The translations under genes were made by a program, and so were the position numbers. Shown here in pieces: positions 30,327 through 39,463 of a stretch of 64,000 nt of DNA. The notes beneath the pieces are model-generated. The model made no database searches, was not told the DNA's origin, and saw only the letters and a list, made by a program, of their open reading frames with translations. The DNA is taken from positions 62,001 through 126,000 of the forward strand of contig NZ_JABBXB010000003.1 of the NCBI RefSeq assembly GCF_013387485.1, read 5' to 3'. Each line of letters begins with the position of its first letter. Within the stretch, counting starts at the first letter, position 1. The stretch comes from Stenotrophomonas sp. SAM-B. Lineage in GTDB: Bacteria > Pseudomonadota > Gammaproteobacteria > Xanthomonadales > Xanthomonadaceae.

Positions 30327-32405
30327 TCAGCGGATCGGCATGCCCGGCAGCGCGGCGCTGTCGGCGTCCAGCAGGGCGAGCGCGCCACCGTCGAAACCGG
30401 CCGACAGGATCATGCCTTCGCTCAGGCCGAAGCGCATCTTGCGCGGGGCCAGGTTGGCGATGAACACCACGCTGCGGCCGACCAGCTGTTCCGGCTCGCC
30501 GTAGCTGGCGCGGATGCCGGAGAAGATCTGGCGCTTGCCCAGGTCACCGGCATCGAGTTCGAAGCGCAGCAGCTTGTCCGAGCCTTCCACGAACTCGCAG
30601 ACCAGCACCTTGCCGATGCGCAGATCCAGCTTGGCGAAGTCGTCGATGCCGATGTAGGCCGGTGCGGCCTCGCCATCGGCCGCAGCGACCGGCGCCGGTG
30701 CGGCAGCGGGCTTGGCCGGTTTGGCCGGGGCGGCGGGGGCCGGGATGGCGGCCTGCAGGGTGTCCTTGGAAGCGTCGGTCATGGCGTCGATTTTTTTCGG
30801 GTCGATACGGGTGAACAGGGGCTCGTACACCGCGATGGTGTGCGCGGTCAGCGGGGCGGCGATGTCGGTCCAGGCGTGCACCGGCGCGGCCAGGAAGGCC
30901 TCTGCCTGCGCGGCGGTGGCCGGCAGCACCGGCTTGAGCGCGGTGACCAGCACGCGGAACAGGTTCAGGCCCTGGGTACAGACCGACTGCAGCTGCGCGT
31001 CCGCGCCCTCCTGCTTGGCGATCACCCACGGCTTTTCATCGTCGATGTAGCGGTTGGCCTCGTCGGCCAGTGCCATGGTCTGGCGCAGCGCGCTGGCCGG
31101 ATCGTTGCGCTCGTACGCCTCGCGGATCGGCGCCAGCGCGGCGACGAAGCGGTCGTACTGGGCCGCATCGGGCAGCGCAGCGGCCAGGCGACCTTCGAAG
31201 CGCTTGCTGATGAAGCCGGCGCAGCGGCTGGCCAGGTTGACGAACTTGCCGACCAGGTCCGCGTTGACGCGCGCGATGAAGTCGCCCAGGTTGAGGTCGA
31301 GATCGTCCACGCCGCCGGAGGACTTGGCCGCGAAGTAATAGCGCAGCGCTTCCGGTTCGAGCCCTTCATCCAGGTAGGTGCGGGCCATCACGAAGGTGCC
31401 GCGCGACTTGGACATCTTGGCGCCGTCCACGGTCAGGTAGCCGTTGACGTGCAGGCGGGTCGGCGCACGGTGGCCGGTGCCATGCAGCACCGCCGGCCAG
31501 AACAGACCGTGGAAGTTCACGATGTCCTTGCCGATGAAGTGGTGCAGCTCGGTGCTGGTGCCGGCGCGCAGGTGCGCGTCGAAGTCTTCGCCGGTCTTCG
31601 CGCACAGGGCCTGGAAGCTGGACAGGTAACCGATCGGCGCGTCGAGCCAGACGTAGAAGTACTTGCCCGGGTGGCCCGGAATCTGGAAGCCGAAGTACGG
31701 CGCATCGCGCGAAATGTCCCACGCGCGGAGGCCGCCTTCGGCGTTGAGCCACTCACCCAGCTTGGCCTTGACGCCGGGCAGGGCGACGTCGCCGGCCAGC
31801 CACTCGCGCAGGAAGCCTTCGAAGCGGCCGACCTCGAAGAAGAAATGCTCCGAATCGCGGATTTCCGGCGTGGCGCCGGAGATCACCGATTTCGGGTCCT
31901 TCAGGTCGGTAGGACTATAGGTGGCACCACACACTTCGCAGTTGTCGCCGTACTGGTCCGGGGTGCCGCAGTTCGGGCAGATGCCCTTGATGTAGCGATC
32001 CGGCAGGAACATGCCTTTGGCCGGGTCATAGAACTGGGCCACGGAGCGGCGCGCGATGTGGCCTTCGGCCTCGAGCTTGAGGTAGAAGGCTTCGGTCAGC
32101 GCCTTGTTGGCCGCCGAGTTGGTGGAGTCGTAGTGGTCGAACGCAACGCCGAACGCGGCGAAATCGCGCTCATGGCTGGCCTGGATGTTGGCGATGAAGG
32201 CCTCCGGGGTCACGCCGGCCTTTTCGGCCGCGAGCATGATCGGGGTGCCATGGGTGTCATCGGCGCAGACGAACCAGGTCTTGCCGCCGCTCATTCGACG
32301 CGCGCGCACCCAGATGTCAGCCTGGATGTAGCCGACCAGGTGGCCCAGGTGCAGCGGGCCGTTGGCGTAGGGCAGGGCGGTGGTGACGAGAGCGGTGCGG
32401 GTCAT
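30327..32405 (-). CDS. metG: methionyl-tRNA synthetase
   Basis: Class I aminoacyl-tRNA synthetase of 692 residues. HIGH-type motif PYANGPLHLGHLVGY at residues 11-25; zinc knuckle GICPNCGTPDQYGDNCEVCGATY near residue 145 (four Cys); KMSKSRGTF near residue 334. A Pro/Ala/Lys linker near residue 570 leads to the C-terminal EMAP/Arc1-type tRNA-binding and dimerisation domain (DFAKLDLRIGKVLVCEFVEGSDKLL). The length matches the dimeric E. coli type (677). ATG 32405 begins MTRTALVTTALPYANG. Charges tRNA-Met for initiation and elongation. Confidence 0.98.
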   Translation of the reverse strand: MTRTALVTTALPYANGPLHLGHLVGYIQADIWVRARRMSGGKTWFVCADDTHGTPIMLAAEKAGVTPEAFIANIQASHERDFAAFGVAFDHYDSTNSAANKALTEAFYLKLEAEGHIARRSVAQFYDPAKGMFLPDRYIKGICPNCGTPDQYGDNCEVCGATYSPTDLKDPKSVISGATPEIRDSEHFFFEVGRFEGFLREWLAGDVALPGVKAKLGEWLNAEGGLRAWDISRDAPYFGFQIPGHPGKYFYVWLDAPIGYLSSFQALCAKTGEDFDAHLRAGTSTELHHFIGKDIVNFHGLFWPAVLHGTGHRAPTRLHVNGYLTVDGAKMSKSRGTFVMARTYLDEGLEPEALRYYFAAKSSGGVDDLDLNLGDFIARVNADLVGKFVNLASRCAGFISKRFEGRLAAALPDAAQYDRFVAALAPIREAYERNDPASALRQTMALADEANRYIDDEKPWVIAKQEGADAQLQSVCTQGLNLFRVLVTALKPVLPATAAQAEAFLAAPVHAWTDIAAPLTAHTIAVYEPLFTRIDPKKIDAMTDASKDTLQAAIPAPAAPAKPAKPAAAPAPVAAADGEAAPAYIGIDDFAKLDLRIGKVLVCEFVEGSDKLLRFELDAGDLGKRQIFSGIRASYGEPEQLVGRSVVFIANLAPRKMRFGLSEGMILSAGFDGGALALLDADSAALPGMPIR

Positions 32406-32455
32406 GATGGGCGCTGTTGCCAGGGGAACCGGGGATTATCGCACGCCAAAACGCA

Positions 32456-32479
32456 GTAACCCGGCCGAAGCCGGGTTAC
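32456..32479 (-). terminator. hairpin between DUF2147 gene and metG
   Basis: Perfect 10-bp stem GTAACCCGGC / GCCGGGTTAC with loop CGAA; in the minus direction TGCGTTTT follows. It would end the DUF2147 transcript upstream of metG. Confidence 0.65.
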
Positions 32480-32502
32480 GGGGGCTGGAACCCGCGCCGG
32501 GC

Positions 32503-32946
32503 TTACTCGCGGACCCAGGTCTGGGCGCGGCAGATGAAGGCCACGCAGCCGGACACGTCCAGCTTGGCGCCGCCGGTCTGCAGCTTCATCTTGGACTTGT
32601 AGGTCTTGCCGTTGCCCGGATCCAGGATGGTGCCGCCGGACCAGGCGTTGGCGCCATCGGCCTTCAGGTTCCACAGGATGGTCATGCCCTTGACCGGCTT
32701 GTTCTTGTTGGCGCCCTCGCAGCCGTCGCAGACCGGATTGGGGCCCTTGTCGGAGTGCAGGATGTCCACGACCTTGCCGGTCAGGGTGCCGTTGGTGGCC
32801 TGGGTGATCTCCACGATCGACTTCACCTTGCCTGTCTTGTCGTCGATGGTCTTCCAGCGGCCGACGGCGCCGTCGGCGGCGCTGGCCGACATCGCGGCCA
32901 TCATCAGCGGCAGCGCCAGCAACAGGGTCTTGAAAGTCTTGCGCAT
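32503..32946 (-). CDS. DUF2147 domain exported protein
   Basis: Protein of 147 residues with a Sec signal peptide (MRKTFKTLLLALPLMMAAMSASA). The mature part matches DUF2147: GRWKTIDDKTGKVKSIVEI at its N-terminus, GKVVDIL, CDGCEGANKNKPVKGMTILWNL, and GGTILDPGNGKTYKSKMKLQTGGAKLDVSGCVAF. The family forms a small periplasmic beta-barrel (lipocalin-like) of unknown ligand, often induced with fatty-acid or stress genes. Two Cys pairs could form disulfides. Monocistronic, with its own hairpin terminator. Confidence 0.9.
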   Translation of the reverse strand: MRKTFKTLLLALPLMMAAMSASAADGAVGRWKTIDDKTGKVKSIVEITQATNGTLTGKVVDILHSDKGPNPVCDGCEGANKNKPVKGMTILWNLKADGANAWSGGTILDPGNGKTYKSKMKLQTGGAKLDVSGCVAFICRAQTWVRE

Positions 32947-33047
32947 GTTCCCCTCCCAGGGATGTCCGTGAACGCCGGCGCAGGCGGCCGGTACAGGGCC
33001 GACTGTATACCCATTCGCTCCGGTACGGAACGTGCCCGGCGCACGGT

Positions 33048-33467
33048 TCAGCCGGCGTCGGCCGGGATCTCGTACAGCTCCAGCGGCAGGTCGTCCGGGT
33101 CGGCGAAGAAGGTGAACCGGCGGCCGGTGTACTCGTCCACCCGGATCGGCTCGCAGGCCACGCCGGCCGCGGTCAGCCGCTCGATCATCGGTTCCAGCGC
33201 GTGCACGCGGAAGGCCAGGTGGCGCAGGCCCTGCGCCTCCGGGCGGCTGGGGCGGGGCGGTGCGCCCGGGAAGGAGAACAGCTCCAGCTGGCTGCCGTCG
33301 GGCAGGGCCAGGTCGAGCTTCCAGGAGTCGCGCGCCTGCCGGTAGTTCTCGGCGATGACCCGCAGCCCGAGCACGCGCGTGTAGAACGCCTTCGAGCGTG
33401 CGTAGTCCGCGGCGATCAACGCCACGTGGTGCACGCCGAACAAGAGAGAAGTGTGCGTATCGTTCAT
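33048..33467 (-). CDS. gloA2: VOC-family protein, GloA2/YaeR type
   Basis: Protein of 139 residues of the vicinal-oxygen-chelate fold. The sequence follows E. coli YaeR (GloA2) closely: VHHVALIAADYARSKAFYTRVLGL (metal His), YRQARDSWKLDLALPDGSQLELFSFP, PSRPEAQGLRHLAFRV (second His) and EYTGRRFTFFADPDDLPLELYE (Glu). Proposed glyoxalase-like metalloenzyme; the reaction is not certain. ATG 33467 overlaps the stop of the upstream serine hydrolase gene as ATGA, so the two are translationally coupled; a longer frame to 33617 is inside that gene and is rejected. Confidence 0.92.
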   Translation of the reverse strand: MNDTHTSLLFGVHHVALIAADYARSKAFYTRVLGLRVIAENYRQARDSWKLDLALPDGSQLELFSFPGAPPRPSRPEAQGLRHLAFRVHALEPMIERLTAAGVACEPIRVDEYTGRRFTFFADPDDLPLELYEIPADAG

Positions 33468-34543
33468 TGCAGGGTGTCCAGCCAGCGCCGGGCGATCTGC
33501 AGCGCCAGCGGATAGGGTTCGGGGGCGTTGCGGTTGCTGAGCACGATCACCGTGAGGCGCTGCGCCGGATAGCGCAGGATCACGTTGCGGAAGCCGATGC
33601 TCTCGCCGCTGTGCCACTGCGCGCCACCGTTGAGACGCCAGCCGAAACCGTAGAACGGCACGTCCGGCTCGGCGGTGCGCGTGGCAGGCGAGAACATCTG
33701 CTTCAACGATGTCGCCTTCAGCAGGCGCTGGTCATAGAGCGCCGCGTCCCAGCGGGCCAGGTCATCCAGCGACGCATACACGCCGCCATCGCCGAGCACC
33801 GCACTGGTCGGGCTCTGGTCGGTGCGCTGCCAGCGCCCGTCTTGCTCGCTGTAACCGTAGGCGCGGCGCGCGATATCGTACACGCCGTCCTGGTGGGCGA
33901 CGCTGTCGTGCATGCCGAGCGGCAGGAAGATGCGCTGGCGCAGGAAGCGGGCGAAATCGGTGCCGGAGGCCTTGCCGACCACCAGCGCCAGCAGCGCGTA
34001 ACCGCTGTTGCTGTAGCGGTAGGTCGTGCCCGGGGCGAAGTACGTTCGATCCTGGCCTTCCAGTAGATGCAGGACATCCTGGTCATGCACCTGCGCGGTC
34101 GCGTCGGCGGCCATCAGGTCTTCGTAATCGAGCAGGCCGCCGGTGTGGCTGAGCAGCTGGCGCAGGGTGATCGCATCCGCCGCAGCCGGCAGCGAGGGCA
34201 GCCAGCGTTTCACGGGATCGTCCAGGGTCAGCGCGCCATCTTCGGCCAGCAGCAGGATCGCCGCGGCGGTGAACTGCTTGCTGACCGAGGCCAGGCGGAA
34301 ATTGGTCTGCGCAGTCACCGCGGTGCCATCTTCCAGCACCGCCAACCCGTAGCCGCGACGGAACACCGGTTTGCCGTCGTGCAGTACCAGCACTGCCGCG
34401 CCCGGAACCTGGCCGTCGTAGCGCTGCATCAGCGCATCGATGCCCGGGTCCGGTGGCGTCAGCACCGGCGCTGCCACGACAGCACCGCTCCCGGCGATGC
34501 ACATCGCACTGATCCACACACGCAGATGCCGGACGATGTGCAT
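33464..34543 (-). CDS. serine hydrolase of the class C beta-lactamase fold
   Basis: Exported protein of 359 residues (signal ending CIAGSGAVVAAP). The active site set is complete: SxxK in LASVSKQFTAAAIL, YSNSGYALL for the YxN element, and HSGESIGF in place of the KTG box (HxG type). This pattern belongs to the beta-lactamase/transpeptidase-like hydrolases (esterases, D-amino-acid peptidases), not to clinical AmpC, which carries KTG. It probably acts on cell-wall peptides or esters in the periplasm. Overlaps the VOC gene by 4 bases. Confidence 0.9.
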   Translation of the reverse strand: MHIVRHLRVWISAMCIAGSGAVVAAPVLTPPDPGIDALMQRYDGQVPGAAVLVLHDGKPVFRRGYGLAVLEDGTAVTAQTNFRLASVSKQFTAAAILLLAEDGALTLDDPVKRWLPSLPAAADAITLRQLLSHTGGLLDYEDLMAADATAQVHDQDVLHLLEGQDRTYFAPGTTYRYSNSGYALLALVVGKASGTDFARFLRQRIFLPLGMHDSVAHQDGVYDIARRAYGYSEQDGRWQRTDQSPTSAVLGDGGVYASLDDLARWDAALYDQRLLKATSLKQMFSPATRTAEPDVPFYGFGWRLNGGAQWHSGESIGFRNVILRYPAQRLTVIVLSNRNAPEPYPLALQIARRWLDTLQ

Positions 34544-34561
34544 GCTCGTTTCCTTCGGGGG

Positions 34562-36478
34562 TCAGGGCGCAGGTGTTGTCGCACCCTTCTGGCTGGCGAT
34601 CCAGCGGGCGATCTTGGCATCCAGGATGTCCAGCGGCATCGAGCCGTCGCGCAGCACTTCCTCATGGAAGCGGCGCGCGTCGAAACGCGGCCCCAGCGCC
34701 GCCTTGGCCTTGTCGCGCAGCTCCATCATCTTCAGCTCGCCCAGCCCGTTGGCCAGGGTCTGGCCGGGCAGGGCCATGAAGCGCTCGACTTCGGCGGTGG
34801 CATCGGCGGCGCTCATGTCCGCGGTCTTGACCAGGTAATCGACCGCCTGGCGCTTGCTCCAGCCCTGCGCGTGCACGCCGGTGTCGGCGGACATGCGCGC
34901 GGCGCGGGTCAGCGCGGCCTGCAGGTAGCCGATGCGCTCGTACGGATCCCGGTAGACGCCCAGTTCCTCGCCCAGCGATTCGGCGTACAGGCCCCAGCCT
35001 TCGACGAAGGCGATGTCGCCGCCCAGGCGACGGAAGCGCGGCAGCTTGTCCAGTTCCTGCTGCAGGCCCAGCTGCACGTGATGGCCCGGGATGCCCTCAT
35101 GCAGGAACTGCATCGGCGCGGACCAGCGGCGGCGGCTCGGCAGATCGCCGGTGTTGATGTACAGCACGCCCGGGCGCATCCCGTCCGGCAGCGGCTGCTG
35201 GTAGCTCACCGCGCCGGCGGTGGCCGTGCGCTCGGGCTCGACCGCGCGGATCTCCATCGGCGCCTTCGGCAGCGTGCCGAGCAGGGTCGGCAGGCGCGCA
35301 TTGACCTGGCTCTGCAGCTGCTTGTACCGGTTGATCAGCGCATCGGCGTTGGCGTACTGGAAATCGCGGTCGGTACGCATGGTGCGCAGCAGCTTCTGCT
35401 GCGAGCCGCGAAGCCTGTTCTCTTTCATGATCGTGGCGATCTGCGCCTGCAGCGAGGCCACGCGCTGTTCGGCCAGTGCATGGATCTGCTCGGGCGTCAG
35501 CGTGGAGGCGGTGCTCTGCACGATGGTCTGCGCATACCAGGCCTTGCCGCCGGGCAGGCCGGCCAGGCCATCGGTGCTGCGCGCGGCGGGCAGGTACTCG
35601 GTGGCGATGAAACCGCGCAGGGCGCGGTAGGACGGCATGATGCGGAACTCGATCATGCGCTTGTACTCGGCGGTGATCCGCGCCTTGTCGGCCGCCGGGA
35701 AATCCTCGGGCAGGTTGCGCACCGGCGCCCAGAAGATGCTCTCTTCGGCGGTCGGCTTGATCACCGCATCCAGCTGCGGCAGCACTTTTTCCATCAGATC
35801 GCGCGGCTGCACCACGCCGGCGGCCATGCCCTGGCGCATGTTCGCGATGGCCTGTTCGAACAGGGCGGGAATGCCCAGCGAACGGCGCGACCAGCCGTCG
35901 TAATCCTGCACCGTGTTGAACGGCTGCGCGCCGGAGCCGGAGCCGAGGATGGCCATGATGCTGCCCAGGTTGTAGTACTGGCTCACCGGCAACATCCAGC
36001 CGGGGAACTGCTCGGCGGCCAGCGACATGCGCGCGTCGCGCACGAAGATCTCGTAGCTGAGCAGGTCCTGGCCGCTCAGTCCGTCCGGACCGATCTTCTC
36101 GACCTTGCCCAGCCATTCCACGGTGAAGTCATGCGACTGCTGCCGATAGGCGGCCGAAAGGATGTTGGAGAGCTGGTCGTTGTGGCGGCTGTCGCCCTGG
36201 AAGGTGGCCTGCAGCGGATTGAGCCGCATCGAGGCATCCCAGTATTCGTCGTAGATGCGGTCCAGCTGGGCGGCCTTGCTCTGCTGGCGCACCAGCGGCT
36301 GGCGGGCCGGGGCGGCGGCCGGGCGTGCACGCGGCTTGGCCTTGGGCTTGGCGGCGGGCCGGGACTGCGTCGCGGCGGGCCGGGTGGCCTTTTTCTTGGC
36401 AGCTTCGGCCGGGGCGGCGGCGCTGAAGGCCATCAATGCGGCGATGGCAAGCGCCAGGGCGCGGGCGGGGTGGGGCAT
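34562..36478 (-). CDS. DUF885 exported zinc-peptidase-like protein
   Basis: Protein of 638 residues. ATG 36478 gives a signal peptide (MPHPARALALAIAALMAFSAAAPAEAA) followed by a basic Lys/Ala/Pro-rich linker of ~45 residues (KKKATRPAATQ, AAKPKAKPRARP). The body is DUF885: AQLDRIYDEYWDASMRLNPLQATFQGDSRHNDQLSN, and the metal motif FLHEGIPGHHVQLGLQ (HExxxHH type) near residue 480, with FVEGWGLYAESLGEELG just after it. ARMSADTGVHAQGWS is also family-typical. Predicted M3-like metallopeptidase acting outside the cytoplasm. The upstream in-frame extension to 36541 would destroy the signal peptide, so I reject it. Confidence 0.9.
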   Translation of the reverse strand: MPHPARALALAIAALMAFSAAAPAEAAKKKATRPAATQSRPAAKPKAKPRARPAAAPARQPLVRQQSKAAQLDRIYDEYWDASMRLNPLQATFQGDSRHNDQLSNILSAAYRQQSHDFTVEWLGKVEKIGPDGLSGQDLLSYEIFVRDARMSLAAEQFPGWMLPVSQYYNLGSIMAILGSGSGAQPFNTVQDYDGWSRRSLGIPALFEQAIANMRQGMAAGVVQPRDLMEKVLPQLDAVIKPTAEESIFWAPVRNLPEDFPAADKARITAEYKRMIEFRIMPSYRALRGFIATEYLPAARSTDGLAGLPGGKAWYAQTIVQSTASTLTPEQIHALAEQRVASLQAQIATIMKENRLRGSQQKLLRTMRTDRDFQYANADALINRYKQLQSQVNARLPTLLGTLPKAPMEIRAVEPERTATAGAVSYQQPLPDGMRPGVLYINTGDLPSRRRWSAPMQFLHEGIPGHHVQLGLQQELDKLPRFRRLGGDIAFVEGWGLYAESLGEELGVYRDPYERIGYLQAALTRAARMSADTGVHAQGWSKRQAVDYLVKTADMSAADATAEVERFMALPGQTLANGLGELKMMELRDKAKAALGPRFDARRFHEEVLRDGSMPLDILDAKIARWIASQKGATTPAP

Positions 36479-36609
36479 CGGCTGTTTCCGTAAACGCACA
36501 GACACGGGAGCTTGCCCGATTCGCCTGCGTACGGCCAGCATCGCTCCCCGGTCAGCTTTGTCATGTACGGCGCCCAGTCAGCTGCGGCAGCGCAGGGCTG
36601 CCGCAGGCA

Positions 36610-37287
36610 TCAGCGATCGCCGGCGCGGGTGAACGGCATGGTTTCCGGGGCGACCGCGCCGCCGGAGATGATGAAACTCATCGCCTGGTCCACGGTCCAG
36701 TCGGTGGGCGTCAACAGCTCGACCGGCACGATTTCCAGATAGCCCGACGTCGGATTGGGGGTGGTGGGTACGTATACAGCGGCCAGCTCGCGGCCGCTGC
36801 CTTCTTCCTTCATCACCCGCGTCACCAGGCCGACCGACTTCATGTCGCGATGCGGGAAGTCGATCAGCACCACGCGCTGGGTGCTGCCCGGTTCGGTCTG
36901 CAGCATGTCCAGCAGCTTCTTGGCGCTGTCGTAGATGATGCTCGCCAGCGGGATGCGCTTGATCACCGCACCGAACCAGCGCAGCAGGCGCTGGCCGATC
37001 ACGCGGCGGCTGAGCACGCCGACCGACAGGATCACCAGCAGGGTGGCGGCCAGGGCGATGATGTCCTGCATCCACTCGACCTTGATCCAGCCCAGGTAAT
37101 GCGGGAACGAGGCGGCGATCTGCTCGGACAGCGGCACCACCAGCGGGCTGGAAATGCCCGAGAGCAGCACGAACACGAATTTGACCACCACCCAGGTCAG
37201 CCAGATCGGCAGCAGGGTCAGCAGGCCGGTCAGGAACAGCCGCTGCAGGGAGGGACGCGGAACGAGTTGGGGGGCTTCGGGCGACAT
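36610..37287 (-). CDS. DUF502 membrane protein
   Basis: Protein of 225 residues with two membrane helices in the first 90 residues (LFLTGLLTLLPIWLTWVVVKFVFVLLSG and DIIALAATLLVILSVGVLS) and a soluble C-terminal domain: RIPLASIIYDSAKKLLDML, VVLIDFPHRDMKSVGLVTR, AAVYVPTTPNPTSGYLEIVPVELL, WTVDQAMSFIISGGAVAP. The GxxxxxPTTPNPTSG segment is the DUF502 hallmark. Function unknown; plant relatives regulate receptor stability. ATG 37287. Confidence 0.9.
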   Translation of the reverse strand: MSPEAPQLVPRPSLQRLFLTGLLTLLPIWLTWVVVKFVFVLLSGISSPLVVPLSEQIAASFPHYLGWIKVEWMQDIIALAATLLVILSVGVLSRRVIGQRLLRWFGAVIKRIPLASIIYDSAKKLLDMLQTEPGSTQRVVLIDFPHRDMKSVGLVTRVMKEEGSGRELAAVYVPTTPNPTSGYLEIVPVELLTPTDWTVDQAMSFIISGGAVAPETMPFTRAGDR

Positions 37288-37362
37288 CCGCGCATTGTAG
37301 CGGGGGCGATGCCCGGTTTACGCTGCCGGTCCCCGCAGGACGCGGGGTCCGGGGAGAACACT

Positions 37363-38658
37363 GTGGTGAGGAATGGACTGAAATGGGTGGTCGTCTCGAT
37401 CCTGAGCCTGCTGCTGGCCGTGGCCGGACTCTGGGCCGCCTCGCGGTTCTGGCCGCTGCCGGCCGAGCAGCGCGAGGCGATGCGGCTGCTGCAGGCACCG
37501 CTGCCCACGCCCGGCGCGAATGGCTTCAGCGCGTTGTGGACCCTGCGCCATGACGGCCTGGATGCCGCCGGCCGCGAGGCCGTGATGGCGCAGGATGCCG
37601 CGCGTTGGCGCCAGGGGACGCCCGGCCAGCGGCCCCAGGACTCCAGCGCGGACGGGCGCTACCCCACGACCCTGCGTCCGGGCTCGGCGAGCTGCGGCCG
37701 CCGGGCCGTCGGCTGTCTCGAGGCGGTGCGCGCCGACCCCGACAGGTTCCAGGCCGCGCATGCCGGCCACGAAGCGTTTCACCAGCGCGTGGCTGCGATC
37801 GCCGGCTACGGTCACTTCGTCTCCCCGTTCACGCCGTTCGACACCGATCCGATGGTGCCGCTGCCGGCCTTCCAGCCGGTGTTCGATCCGGTGTCCGCGC
37901 ACGCGCTTGCCCATGTGCGTGGCGACAGTGGCGCCGCACTGGCCGGTGCCTGTGGGGACATCCTCAGTGGGCGCCGGATGGCCGGGCAGGGCGACACCCT
38001 GGTCACCAGCATGATCGGCGCGGCGATGGTGGAGAGCAACGCGCGGGTGCTGGCCGACATCCTGGTCGAACTGCCCGCGGATGCGCCCGTGCCTGCGGTC
38101 TGCGACGCTGCTCTGGCGCCAATGACGCCTGACGAGCAGAGCCTGTGCACCGCGATGCGCGGTGAGTTCGCGCTGGCCGGGGCGGGGCTGCGTCTATCGA
38201 GCGGGGATCCGGAGGGAAATCGCCTGCTGTTGGATGTGCCACGCACCCAGGCACGCATCGCGCCGCGCTACGCGTGGGCATGCGCGGCGAGCGCCGAGCT
38301 GGTGGCCGCGCGGGATGCGCCCACGCCGATTCCCGGGCCGGCGCAGGATCGCTTCGCCTGCATCGCCAATCCGCTGGGCTGCACCCTGGCCAACATCAGC
38401 GGACCGGACATGCGGCAGTACGCGGGCCGCCCGCAGGACGCCGCCGCGATGCTGCGCCTGGTGGCGGCGCAGCGCTGGCTGCGGCAACAGCCCGTGGCGG
38501 CGTCCGTGGCGCTGCAGACGTTGCCGGAGGCGCTGCGCTCGCCCACGCGCACGCCGGTGCTCAGCGAAGAGGGGCAGTGGTTGCAGGTGGATCGGCGCGT
38601 GGTCGTGGACGAGCTCGGGCCGACACTGCGGGTGCCGATGCGCGCGCCGGCACGGTAA
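37363..38658 (+). CDS. hypothetical membrane-anchored, Cys-containing protein
   Basis: About 431 residues from GTG 37363 (or GTG 37366), preceded by GGGGAGA. The frame is open far upstream, but that part overlaps the DUF502 gene and shows no signal; the coding character begins with VVRNGLKWVVVSILSLLLAVAGLWAASRFWPLP, a signal-anchor helix. The rest is extracytoplasmic, with scattered Cys (SCGRRAVGC, ACGDIL, PAVCDAAL, SLCTAM, AWACAA, RFACIANPLGC) that could pair as disulfides, and helical segments (AAMLRLVAAQRWLRQQPVAASVAL). No family recognised and no catalytic motif seen. Convergent with the gene at 38681. Confidence 0.72.
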   Translation: MVRNGLKWVVVSILSLLLAVAGLWAASRFWPLPAEQREAMRLLQAPLPTPGANGFSALWTLRHDGLDAAGREAVMAQDAARWRQGTPGQRPQDSSADGRYPTTLRPGSASCGRRAVGCLEAVRADPDRFQAAHAGHEAFHQRVAAIAGYGHFVSPFTPFDTDPMVPLPAFQPVFDPVSAHALAHVRGDSGAALAGACGDILSGRRMAGQGDTLVTSMIGAAMVESNARVLADILVELPADAPVPAVCDAALAPMTPDEQSLCTAMRGEFALAGAGLRLSSGDPEGNRLLLDVPRTQARIAPRYAWACAASAELVAARDAPTPIPGPAQDRFACIANPLGCTLANISGPDMRQYAGRPQDAAAMLRLVAAQRWLRQQPVAASVALQTLPEALRSPTRTPVLSEEGQWLQVDRRVVVDELGPTLRVPMRAPAR

Positions 38659-38680
38659 GCGGCGCGCGGTTGGCGGCGTC

Positions 38681-39412
38681 CTAGCGGTCGTCCGTCGCCT
38701 CCAAGGGCTGGAATGCACTGCCATCGCCCACCGTCTCCAGCGTCCAGCGGCGTGGCGAGGTGAGGGTCTCCCAGCGCACGCTGTCTTCGTCCGAGTCGAT
38801 GCTGCCCTCGGTGTAGCGCACGCGGCGGGTCGCGTAGTTGATGCTCAGGCTTTCGGTGTGGCCCGAGTTGCGCATCAGCGAGCTGTTGTCGTAGCCGATC
38901 AACGCGAAAGCGCCGTCCTGCCAGCGGAAGGTGAAGCTGGCCGAACCCGTCGACCAGCTGCCGGCGTTGGAGAAGAAGTACAGCGTGGTGCGCAGCGTGC
39001 CGCGCACGATCGAGACGCCGGGACCGTCCTCGAAGACATCGGACAGGTTCGGCGCCTCGTGGCGGGTGATCAACGTGTGGTTCTGCGCGGCGAGCGTGTA
39101 ACCGCCCGCCGGGCCAGCGAACGCAATGGCGAGCATGCGCGGGTTGCTGTCCAGCGGGCTGATGCCGAAGCCATCGTGTTCGACGATGTTGCGCGGGTCC
39201 TGCTGGCGCAGCACCAGCACGAGATCATCGCGTTTGTCGCCGTTGAGATCGCCGCTGAGCTGTTCCTCGATGCGCCACCCGGACGGCAGGAAACCCTCGG
39301 CCGTGGTGGCGCGCGCCGGCAGCACCGGATAGTCGACCGGCGGTATCCGCAGTTCCTGCGCAGACGCGGTCAGGGCGGTGAGCAGCAGCGGGGTCAACAG
39401 GAGCAGGCGCAT
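38681..39412 (-). CDS. exported protein of unknown function with an FG-GAP-like motif
   Basis: Protein of 243 residues with a signal peptide (MRLLLLTPLLLTALTASA). After it comes GWRIEEQLSGDLNGDKRDDLVLVLRQQ, a DxNxDxxxD calcium-binding loop of the FG-GAP/VCBS type in a single copy. The remainder is beta-rich (TLRTTLYFFSNAGSWSTGSASFTFRWQDGAFALIGYDNSS, SLSINYATRRVRYTEG). Proteins of this layout are found as stand-alone periplasmic or surface proteins; no reaction is known. ATG 39412. Confidence 0.78.
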   Translation of the reverse strand: MRLLLLTPLLLTALTASAQELRIPPVDYPVLPARATTAEGFLPSGWRIEEQLSGDLNGDKRDDLVLVLRQQDPRNIVEHDGFGISPLDSNPRMLAIAFAGPAGGYTLAAQNHTLITRHEAPNLSDVFEDGPGVSIVRGTLRTTLYFFSNAGSWSTGSASFTFRWQDGAFALIGYDNSSLMRNSGHTESLSINYATRRVRYTEGSIDSDEDSVRWETLTSPRRWTLETVGDGSAFQPLEATDDR

Positions 39413-39463
39413 GGTCTTCCGTGGCGGTGATCAGGCGCGCGAGCATAGCAAGCGCGACATGAC

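Noticed and set aside
29577-32459. A 960-codon plus-strand frame opposite metG and the HAD gene
   Set aside because: Shadow of metG; no motif or start signal.
33464-34543. Resistance-type beta-lactamase
   Set aside because: The KTG box is replaced by HSG; the pattern fits esterase/peptidase-like serine hydrolases, not AmpC.
36436-37362. Upstream extension of the 37363 gene's frame
   Set aside because: Lies antisense over DUF502; its translation is Gln/His/Arg low-complexity, and the signal-anchor starts exactly at the GTG.
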